A DNA stretch of 64,000 nucleotides from Dyadobacter alkalitolerans DSM 23607 (lineage in GTDB: Bacteria; Bacteroidota; Bacteroidia; Cytophagales; Spirosomataceae): the NCBI RefSeq assembly GCF_000428845.1, contig NZ_KE386806.1, forward strand, positions 170,773 to 234,772, in the 5' to 3' direction. Numbering within the stretch: the first letter of the stretch is position 1; every line of letters starts with the position of its first letter. The notes below the pieces were generated by a model that was given only the letters and a program-made list of their open reading frames with translations, ran no database searches and had not been told where the DNA came from. Positions 52,015 through 59,080 of the stretch are shown here, one piece after another. The position numbers and the translations under genes were made by a program.

Positions 52015-52974
52015 ATGAAAGTACTTATTGTCTGCAGTGGTAATGCTCCCGGGTTTGATTTTGAAAAACATCAGGCTTTCATTTACGATCAGGTAATGGC
52101 CGTCGGGAAAACAAGTGCCGACATTCAGTTCGATTATTTTTTTGTGCGGAGAAAAGGGATGTCCGGATATCTCAGATGCCGGAGGGAATTGATTCAATGT
52201 CTTAGGAAAGAGGAATACGGCTGTATACATGCGCATTTTTCTCTTTCATCACTGCTTGCTAACCTTCAGCGCAAGGTGCCTGTGGTTGCAACTTTTCACG
52301 GTTCAGATATTAATAACAAAAAGCTTCGGCTTCTCTCCGCTGTGGTTGAAACAATGAGTAAAAAGACCATCTATGTAAGCGATTCTTTACGCAAAAAGGC
52401 TCTTTTAACTTTTCCCAATAAAAGCTGTGTGCTTCCATGCGGGGTGGATTTTGATGTTTTTAGATTACAAAACAGGGAAGCAACGCGGAAACTCCTCGGG
52501 TTTTTACCTGGAAGAAAATACATTCTGTTTTCGTCAGGATTTGATAACCCGGTTAAAAACTATCCATTGGCACATGCTGCGGTAGGGTTGCTGAAGGAAA
52601 TGGGCGTTGAAATCATTGAACTGAAAGATCATGACCGGCACACAGTAGCACAACTTATGTCAGCCGTGGATGTCGCTTTAATGACTTCTTATTCGGAGGG
52701 GTCACCCCAATTTATCAAAGAAGCCCTTGCCTGTAATTGTCCTGTAGTCTCGACGGATGTAGGGGATGCACGGCATTGGATTGCTCAGGTTCGAGGCTGT
52801 TATCTAACTTCTTACGAGCCGGCAGATGTAGCGGATAAGCTGAGCAAGGTTTTGGAAAGTTCATCCCCAATAAAAGGCCGGGAAGCGATTCAATCTTTGG
52901 ATAATGATCTGATCGCAAAGAAGTTGATTAGCATTTACCATAGCACAGTTCAAAATTTTAAATCCGAGAGCTAA
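52015..52974 (+). CDS. Glycosyltransferase family 4
   Basis: A 319-residue GT-B enzyme, slightly short for the family. Seen: VLIVCSGNAPGFDFEKHQAFIYDQ, YGCIHAHFSLSSLLANLQRKVPVVATFHGSDIN, TIYVSDSLRKKALLTFPNKSCVLPCGVDFDVF, KYILFSSGFDNPVKNYPLA, and the donor-site SAVDVALMTSYSEGSPQFIKEALACNCPVVSTDVGDA with the ExxxxxxxE pattern. It transfers a sugar in the cytosol with retention. It starts 5 bases after the GT-C gene, and hisH follows 9 bases later. Confidence 0.93.
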   Translation: MKVLIVCSGNAPGFDFEKHQAFIYDQVMAVGKTSADIQFDYFFVRRKGMSGYLRCRRELIQCLRKEEYGCIHAHFSLSSLLANLQRKVPVVATFHGSDINNKKLRLLSAVVETMSKKTIYVSDSLRKKALLTFPNKSCVLPCGVDFDVFRLQNREATRKLLGFLPGRKYILFSSGFDNPVKNYPLAHAAVGLLKEMGVEIIELKDHDRHTVAQLMSAVDVALMTSYSEGSPQFIKEALACNCPVVSTDVGDARHWIAQVRGCYLTSYEPADVADKLSKVLESSSPIKGREAIQSLDNDLIAKKLISIYHSTVQNFKSES

Positions 52975-52983
52975 AAGAGAAAA

Positions 52984-53646
52984 ATGTTGTATTCACCTGA
53001 AAAGACAGTTATTATTGACTATGGCATGGGTAATCTGCGCTCGGTTTTGCGTAAGTGCGAGCGCGTTGGCAAATCGGTGACGGTGTCGGGAAATCCGGAA
53101 GTTATAGCCCTGGCCGACAAACTGATCCTGCCGGGTGTTGGGCATTTTGCTAATGGTGTGAAGAACTTGGAGGCCTCAGGAATTTGGGATGTTCTAAACC
53201 AGAAAGTATTAGTGGAAAAAACACCGATCCTGGGCATTTGCCTGGGAATGCAGCTTATGGCTCGTTTCAGCGAAGAGGGTAATGTGGCTGGTTTGGGATG
53301 GTTTGATGCTGAGGTCATGCGGTTTAACATGCTTCATAAATTGAAACACAAGGTTCCACATATGGGATGGAATAGCCTGACGCACAGAAAGGACTCTCTC
53401 CTGCTGGATCAGCTGCCCGCTGAAATGATGTTTTATTTTGTTCATTCTTATCACGTGGTTTGTGCACGTCAGGAAGATATACTTACAACTACGGACTACG
53501 AACATACTTTTACGTCAGCCATCCAGAAAGGCCATATTTACGGTACACAGTTTCATCCCGAAAAAAGCCACGACAGCGGTGAGCAACTGCTTGCAAACTT
53601 CCTCGCTTCCAATATCGGGCAGACCCATTCTGCACCAATTTCCTGA
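52984..53646 (+). CDS. hisH: Glutamine amidotransferase HisH2, WbpG-associated
   Basis: A 220-residue class I amidotransferase. Seen: IDYGMGNLRSVLRKCE, GICLGMQL with the nucleophile Cys at 86, and GTQFHPEKSHDSG with the catalytic His-Glu pair. It is homologous to histidine-pathway HisH but sits next to hisF2 and wbpG rather than his genes. It releases ammonia from glutamine, probably channelled through HisF2 to WbpG for amidation of a sugar. It overlaps nothing; hisF2 starts 27 bases later. Confidence 0.93.
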   Translation: MLYSPEKTVIIDYGMGNLRSVLRKCERVGKSVTVSGNPEVIALADKLILPGVGHFANGVKNLEASGIWDVLNQKVLVEKTPILGICLGMQLMARFSEEGNVAGLGWFDAEVMRFNMLHKLKHKVPHMGWNSLTHRKDSLLLDQLPAEMMFYFVHSYHVVCARQEDILTTTDYEHTFTSAIQKGHIYGTQFHPEKSHDSGEQLLANFLASNIGQTHSAPIS

Positions 53647-53673
53647 CCGTAACAACAATATAATTTTCAATCT

Positions 53674-54444
53674 ATGTTTCGGCCACGTGTTATACCGGTT
53701 CTTTTGCTCAAAGGCAGGGGCCTTGTCAAGTCGGTTCAATTCAAGGACTACCGCTATCTGGGAGATCCGATCAATGCGGTAAAAATTTTTAACGATTTAC
53801 GTGCAGACGAACTGGTGCTCCTCGATATTCTGGCTACCAGGGAAAAGCGAATGATTTCCCTGGACCTTGTGCAGGAAATAGGAGACGAAGCCAATATGCC
53901 TTTTGGTGTGGGTGGCGGAATACGTTCCATAAAAGACATTAAAGCGATTCTGAATGCTGGCGCCGAAAAAGTGATCATCAATTCCTATGCGTTTGAAAAT
54001 CCCGATTTTATCAGAGAGGCCGCCGATGTGTTTGGGAGTTCGACCATAGTGGTTTCAATGGATGTGAAAAAGAAGTTTTTAGGAAAAGAACAGGTCTATG
54101 TGGCGGGTGGAACCAAGTCTACCGGCATTTCGGCTGTGGAATGGGCTCAGGTCATGCAGGCAAAGGGAGCCGGAGAAATCATTGTTAATTCAATAGAACA
54201 GGACGGAAAGATGGAAGGATACGACTTGCGACTGATCAAACAAGTGTCACAGGCAGTTGATGTGCCCGTCGTGGCCCTGGGAGGGGCTGGGAACCTGCGC
54301 GATTTGAACAAGGCCGTCCGCGAATCATATGCCTCTGCCGTGGCAGCCGGTTCATTGTTCGTATATCACGGTCCGCGCAGGGCCGTGCTGGTGAATTATC
54401 CAGGTCAAGTTGAGCTGTTAAATCTATTTGACAACGATTTATGA
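53674..54444 (+). CDS. hisF: HisF2, cyclase-type partner for sugar amidotransferase
   Basis: A 256-residue TIM-barrel protein. The first strand reads RVIPVLLLKGRGLVKSVQFKDYRYLGDPINAVKIFN, where canonical histidine HisF has a CLDV catalytic Asp; here it is Leu, as in P. aeruginosa HisF2. The later phosphate sites (PFGVGGGIRSI; VALGGAGNLRDL; AVAAGSLFVYHGPRRAVL) are kept. Thus it is unlikely to make imidazole glycerol phosphate and more likely passes ammonia from HisH2 to WbpG. The last four bases overlap wbpG. Confidence 0.93.
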   Translation: MFRPRVIPVLLLKGRGLVKSVQFKDYRYLGDPINAVKIFNDLRADELVLLDILATREKRMISLDLVQEIGDEANMPFGVGGGIRSIKDIKAILNAGAEKVIINSYAFENPDFIREAADVFGSSTIVVSMDVKKKFLGKEQVYVAGGTKSTGISAVEWAQVMQAKGAGEIIVNSIEQDGKMEGYDLRLIKQVSQAVDVPVVALGGAGNLRDLNKAVRESYASAVAAGSLFVYHGPRRAVLVNYPGQVELLNLFDNDL

Positions 54445-55607
54445 GAGTTTGTAGCGAAGGAGTTTGGGATGAAACGGTTCCAGGGATCACATTTGACAAG
54501 GATGGTGTATCCAATTTTTGCCGTCTTCAGCAGCAAATGATGGCAGACTATCCACAGGGCGAAAAAGGCCAAACGGATTGGGAAAAGCATGTGGCAGAGA
54601 TCAAGAAAGCCGGAGAAAATAAGCGTTATGATTGTGTAATTGGTGTCAGTGGGGGAGTGGACAGCTCCTACCTGCTGCACATAGCGAAGGAATACGGACT
54701 GCGTCCCTTGGCCCTCAACCTGGACAATGGATTTAACAGCGAGATCGCCGTTCAGAACATTCGCAAGATCACTTCCCGTCTTAACATTGACCTGGAAACC
54801 TATGTTATTGACTATGAAGAAGTAAAAGATCTCATCAAAGCCTATATGAGAGCGTCTGTGCCCTGGATTGATGCTCCAACCGATCTGGCGATTAAGGCGG
54901 TAATGTACAAGGTGGCCGATGCCGAAGGGATTAAATTTATCCTAAGGGGCAACGATTTCAGGTCCGAAGGCAAGCAGCCCAAGGAGTGGACTTACTCGGA
55001 TGCCAGGCAACTGAAATATTTACATCAAAAATTCGGATCGGGTGTTAAACTAAGAACATATCCAATGCTGACCCTGTCGCGTATGCTCTACTGCGGGCTA
55101 GTCCGGCAGATTAAAGACATCAGGCCCTACTATTACCTGAATTACAGCAAACAGACAGCAAAAGCCCTTTTGATGGAAGAATACGACTGGAAAGACTATG
55201 GTGGCCATCATCATGAAAATCTGTTTACAAAGTTCGCGATGGCCTTTTGGCTTCCAGCAAAATTTGGCATTGACAAAAGGAAAATTAGTCTTTCGGCCCA
55301 GGTGCTCAACACTGTCATGACCCGTGCGGAGGCGTTGCAGCTTTTGAATCAACCTTATTCATCGGAAAAAGAGCTGCTGGAACTCAAAGATTATATCTTG
55401 AAAAAGCTCGAAATGAGTGTCTTGGAATATGATGAGGTGTGGGAGCGCGCCATCAAAGATCCATTTGACTATCCATCGAATTACAAGCTGATTATGGGTT
55501 TGGCTACACGCTTTAAGCCCGTTCTCAAGAAACTGTATGCATTTAAACCCATGTCTGTCTCGGCTAATGAAGTCATTGCAGAAAATGAGAAAGGCGTTAA
55601 TTCATGA
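54441..55607 (+). CDS. wbpG: N-acetyl sugar amidotransferase, WbpG-like
   Basis: A 388-residue PP-loop ATPase. Seen: GVSGGVDSSYLLHIAKEYGL (SGGVDSS P-loop, 70-76), ALNLDNGFNSEIAVQNIRKI, ILRGNDFRSEGKQPKEWTYSDARQLKYLH and YYLNYSKQTAKALLMEEYDWKDYGGHHHENLFTKF. WbpG adenylates an acetamido group and lets ammonia attack it, giving an acetamidino group. In known members the N-terminus has a CxxC...CxxC cluster; here only C4 and C27 of that stretch remain, an oddity. It lies directly after hisH2 and hisF2, the expected partner genes. Confidence 0.93.
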   Translation: MRVCSEGVWDETVPGITFDKDGVSNFCRLQQQMMADYPQGEKGQTDWEKHVAEIKKAGENKRYDCVIGVSGGVDSSYLLHIAKEYGLRPLALNLDNGFNSEIAVQNIRKITSRLNIDLETYVIDYEEVKDLIKAYMRASVPWIDAPTDLAIKAVMYKVADAEGIKFILRGNDFRSEGKQPKEWTYSDARQLKYLHQKFGSGVKLRTYPMLTLSRMLYCGLVRQIKDIRPYYYLNYSKQTAKALLMEEYDWKDYGGHHHENLFTKFAMAFWLPAKFGIDKRKISLSAQVLNTVMTRAEALQLLNQPYSSEKELLELKDYILKKLEMSVLEYDEVWERAIKDPFDYPSNYKLIMGLATRFKPVLKKLYAFKPMSVSANEVIAENEKGVNS

Positions 55608-56701
55608 AGTTTCTCTTCTATTTCGGACATCCGGCTCAATATCTTTTCTTGCGGGAAACGATCCGAAGACTTATAAAATCGGAAACGCACGAGATTATTG
55701 TTTTGATCAAAACAAAAGACGTCCTCGAGGATTTATTACAGGCTGACGGCATTCCCCATCAGAACATTCTCAAGCGCGAAAGAGGGAAGTCCAAGCTGGC
55801 TATTTTATGGGGTCTGATCCAAAGACTCTTAACAATTCTTCCCATACTGATCAGGCGCAAGCCGGATGTGTTGATTGGCACGGATGCTTCGCTCGCTCAG
55901 CTTGGTATGTTGCTTAATATCAATCGAATAACCATTACGGAGGACGATTACGAGGTCATTAAAACGCTTGGCAACCTTACATATCCCTTTACCCAGACGA
56001 TACTTTGTCCTCATGTTTGTAATGTAGGAAAATGGGAGCACAAGAAAGTGGGTTATGCGGGCTATATGAAGCTGGGATATTTGCATCCAAATGTTTTTAA
56101 AGCCGTTGAAACCATTCCTGCTAAGTATCAGCTTCGCCAGCCCTTTGTCCTGGTTCGTCTGGCCAGGCTTACTGCTCACCATGATTTCGGGGCGAAAGGG
56201 ATCAGCAATCAAATGCTGGATGAAATCATGGAACCCATTACAGCGCGCGGATTCCAGGTGTGGATTTCCTCAGAAGCGCCGCTGGATGAAAAATACCTTC
56301 CTTACCTGTTAAAAATTCAGCCCGAAGACATACATCAGATACTGGCAGCTGCTTCTTTGCTGATCTGTGATAGTCAAAGCATGAGTGTTGAAGCAGCGAT
56401 GCTTGGAACACCTTCAATCCGTTACAGCAGTTTTGCAGGCAGGATTTCCGTGCTGGAAGAGCTGGAACATACTTATCATTTAACCTATGGCATTCCGCCT
56501 GGGCAGGATGAAAGTTTATTTTCAAGAATTGATCTTCTACTTACCAATCCCAACCTGAAAGAAGTTTTCCAGGAAAGAAGACAGCGAATGCTGCGCGACA
56601 AGATCGATGTAACCGCATTTCTGTTTTGGTTTCTGGAAAACTATCCGGAAAGCGCCGACATCCAGAGGCGTCGTCAGCATGTGATTAAAGCGAACTGTTG
56701 A
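55604..56701 (+). CDS. DUF354 family glycosyltransferase-like protein
   Basis: A 365-residue GT-B-like protein. Seen: FLFYFGHPAQYLFLRETIRRLIKS, RKPDVLIGTDASLAQLGMLLNINRITITEDDYEVIKTLGNLTYPFTQTILCP, FVLVRLARLTAHHDFGAKGISNQML, and SLLICDSQSMSVEAAMLGTPSIRYSSFAGRISVLEEL (donor-site-like). DUF354 proteins occur in polysaccharide and S-layer glycan loci and probably transfer sugars, but none is proven for this subtype that I know. It overlaps wbpG by 4 bases and precedes the WbpI-like epimerase. Confidence 0.85.
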   Translation: MKFLFYFGHPAQYLFLRETIRRLIKSETHEIIVLIKTKDVLEDLLQADGIPHQNILKRERGKSKLAILWGLIQRLLTILPILIRRKPDVLIGTDASLAQLGMLLNINRITITEDDYEVIKTLGNLTYPFTQTILCPHVCNVGKWEHKKVGYAGYMKLGYLHPNVFKAVETIPAKYQLRQPFVLVRLARLTAHHDFGAKGISNQMLDEIMEPITARGFQVWISSEAPLDEKYLPYLLKIQPEDIHQILAAASLLICDSQSMSVEAAMLGTPSIRYSSFAGRISVLEELEHTYHLTYGIPPGQDESLFSRIDLLLTNPNLKEVFQERRQRMLRDKIDVTAFLFWFLENYPESADIQRRRQHVIKANC

Positions 56702-56749
56702 TACCTTGACAGAACCAGGAACTGTGATATAAAAGCGCCAAAACATTTA

Positions 56750-57895
56750 ATGAAAAAGATCCTTTCAATCATAGGTGCCCGGCCACAAATTATCAAGGCT
56801 TCAGCCATCAGCCGGGCCATTCGTAATCACTACGCTTCTGAAATACAGGAGATTGTCGTGCATACCGGGCAACATTACGATGTATCAATGTCAGCCATCT
56901 TCTTTGAGGAACTTCAAATTCCGGAGCCTGATTATAACCTGAAAGTTGGATCAGGCAACCATGGAGAACAGACGGCCAGAATGATTACCGGAATTGAAGA
57001 AATACTTGTAAAGGAGCAACCGGATTTTCTGATCATATACGGAGACACCAACTCTACGCTTGCCGGTGCCATAGCGGCCTCGAAAATTCATATACCAATT
57101 GTGCACATTGAAGCCGGCTTGCGCTCTTACAACAAACAAATGCCGGAGGAAATCAACCGGATCCTGGCCGATCATGTTTCCACTTATTTGTTTCCTCCAA
57201 CAAAGACAGGATATTCAAATCTGATCAAGGAAGGCTTCAATGCAGGTACGCTTCCGCCTTACACCATGGATAATCCGGCTATTTTTAATGTTGGCGATGT
57301 GATGTATGACAACACATGTTTTTTTAGCGAAGCAGCAGAAAAAAGCACTTCAATCCTTGAAAGATATGATCTTAAAAAGGCAGACTTCGTCCTTGTGACG
57401 CTTCACAGGAATACAAACACAGATGATTCCATTCGGCTGAATGCCATCTTTCGTTCCTTGCTGGAACTCGCACGCTTTTATAACATCAAGATCGCATTGC
57501 CTCTGCATCCCCGAACGGCAAAGCAAATGGGTCTTTTCCTGGAAGCAGAACTGCTATTTGAGCTAAAAAACAGTTCGCAAGTGCTGCTGCTGCCGCCTGT
57601 TTCCTTCCTGGAAATGATTCAGTTGGAGCAGGGGGCAAGGCTCGTTATAACGGATTCAGGAGGAGTCCAGAAAGAAGCGTTTTTCCTTGACAAGCCGTGC
57701 ATTATCCTGCGTTCCGAGACAGAATGGGTGGAAATTGTGGAAAGTGGCGCCGCGATGCTATGCGGTGCCGACCAGGCAGAATTGATGAGCGCCTACGCGC
57801 ATTTCGAGAAACAGCCGCAAGTAGCATATCCGAAAATCTATGGAGATGGCCACGCTGCTGAAAAGATTCTGGGGTTTTTGTTAGCTGCATGTTAG
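56750..57895 (+). CDS. wbpI: UDP-2,3-diacetamido-glucuronate 2-epimerase, WbpI-like
   Basis: A 381-residue epimerase. Seen: ILSIIGARPQIIKASAISRAI (GARPQ rather than GTRPE of WecB), VVHTGQHYDVSMSAIFFEELQIPEPDYNL, IYGDTNSTLAGAIAASK, HIEAGLRSYNKQMPEEINRILADHVS, NVGDVMYDNTCFF, and TDSGGVQKEAFFLDKPCIILRSETEWVEIVESGA. These match WbpI rather than WecB. It converts UDP-GlcNAc(3NAc)A to UDP-ManNAc(3NAc)A, the step between WbpD and WbpG. It closes the wbp set, 20 kb away from wbpB/D/E. Confidence 0.9.
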   Translation: MKKILSIIGARPQIIKASAISRAIRNHYASEIQEIVVHTGQHYDVSMSAIFFEELQIPEPDYNLKVGSGNHGEQTARMITGIEEILVKEQPDFLIIYGDTNSTLAGAIAASKIHIPIVHIEAGLRSYNKQMPEEINRILADHVSTYLFPPTKTGYSNLIKEGFNAGTLPPYTMDNPAIFNVGDVMYDNTCFFSEAAEKSTSILERYDLKKADFVLVTLHRNTNTDDSIRLNAIFRSLLELARFYNIKIALPLHPRTAKQMGLFLEAELLFELKNSSQVLLLPPVSFLEMIQLEQGARLVITDSGGVQKEAFFLDKPCIILRSETEWVEIVESGAAMLCGADQAELMSAYAHFEKQPQVAYPKIYGDGHAAEKILGFLLAAC

Positions 57896-58164
57896 GCGCA
57901 TGAGTACTTGATGCTCAGCTTGCTAAAAACGATATAAGTGTGTTGGGTCTTCATCAATTCAGGTTGTGCCCGTCCGATCAAGGAATCAATGACTACTTCA
58001 TAATCAAATTAATTCTACTTTGTATATAAAATAGTTATATTTACCTGCTCGTCTCAAAATCTCTTCAGAGATTCATATAGCAATCAGGTGGCAGCTGTTG
58101 TTAAGGGCTTATGTGCAAACAGTTCGCTATTACACAACATACAGTGTAAACTAAACAATCGATC

Positions 58165-59004
58165 GTGAATTTAAAGAAAAGGTCTGGAGGAGCTTTGTTA
58201 CGTGCAGCTCAGTTGATTATTGTCGGAAGTATTTGCCTTGTTGGTTTTAATGGATGCAGAAGTTCCAGGAATCAGATAAAACCTTTTTTCAATAGTCAGA
58301 CCGCCGATCCAGCAGCTCTTATTGACGTCTACGTTCCGCAAGCGTCCCGCATTCAGAAAGAAGACCTGCTGGGAATAACAGTTAGCAGCCTTAATAAAGA
58401 ATCCAACGACATCCTAAACTTTTCCACCGTACTCTCACTGTCTGCTGCATCACTGCCGGGGGGGGGCGGAGCGGTGGCCCAGCCAATAGGTTATTCTGTG
58501 GATTCATCTGGTAACATTGCGATGGCGTTTGTTGGGAAGATCCGTGTGGAAGGTTTATCACTCGAAGCCGCACAGGAAAGAATCCGTGCCTCCCTGAACG
58601 CAGTAATCAAAGAACCGGCAGTAAATATTCGCTTCATGAACCACAGATACGTGGTGCTTGGCGAAGTCAGCAAGCCTGGAACTTACCATTTACTCGACGA
58701 CCGGACCACCCTGCTTGATGCCCTGGCATCAGCCGGTGATCTCTCGATTTATGCAAAACGCGATAGCATTTCAATCATAAGAATTGTCAACGACAAGCGC
58801 GTGGTAGGAAAGGTGAGTCTTATGAACCGAGAAGTTTTTAAGTCTCCGTATTTCTATGTCCGTAACGGAGATGTGATTTATATCGATCCTGTTCCCGAAA
58901 AATCAATCCCGCAGCCTTTGAACAATCGCTTGAGGAATGTGCAGGTAGTTACCACAATTATTGGAACCGTTTTGATATTGGCTAGTCTTTTACTTCAGTT
59001 ATAG
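58165..59004 (+). CDS. Outer-membrane polysaccharide export lipoprotein (Wza-like)
   Basis: A 279-residue protein starting at GTG. A lipoprotein signal ends VGFNGC with the Cys at 31. Seen: the poly-export domain (IDVYVPQASRIQKEDLLGITVSSLNKESN, YSVDSSGNIAMAFVGKIRVEGLSLEAAQERIRASL) and an SLBB-type domain (NHRYVVLGEVSKPGTYHLLDDRTTLLDALASAGD), ending in a hydrophobic segment (VVTTIIGTVLILASLLLQL). It is shorter than E. coli Wza but typical for Bacteroidota. Residues 98-102 (PGGGG) are coded by a run of nine G, a possible slippage site. It partners the Wzc-like kinase downstream. Confidence 0.93.
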   Translation: MNLKKRSGGALLRAAQLIIVGSICLVGFNGCRSSRNQIKPFFNSQTADPAALIDVYVPQASRIQKEDLLGITVSSLNKESNDILNFSTVLSLSAASLPGGGGAVAQPIGYSVDSSGNIAMAFVGKIRVEGLSLEAAQERIRASLNAVIKEPAVNIRFMNHRYVVLGEVSKPGTYHLLDDRTTLLDALASAGDLSIYAKRDSISIIRIVNDKRVVGKVSLMNREVFKSPYFYVRNGDVIYIDPVPEKSIPQPLNNRLRNVQVVTTIIGTVLILASLLLQL

Positions 59005-59080
59005 CCAACATCCTTACACTCGATGATCTTGTAAGCAACAGGATACAATCAAGGCCTAATTCTATAAAAAATTCAAAAGC

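Noticed and set aside
53674..54444. Histidine biosynthesis role for hisH and hisF
   Set aside because: No other his genes are near; HisF lacks the first catalytic Asp and both lie directly before wbpG, which fits the amidotransferase pathway.
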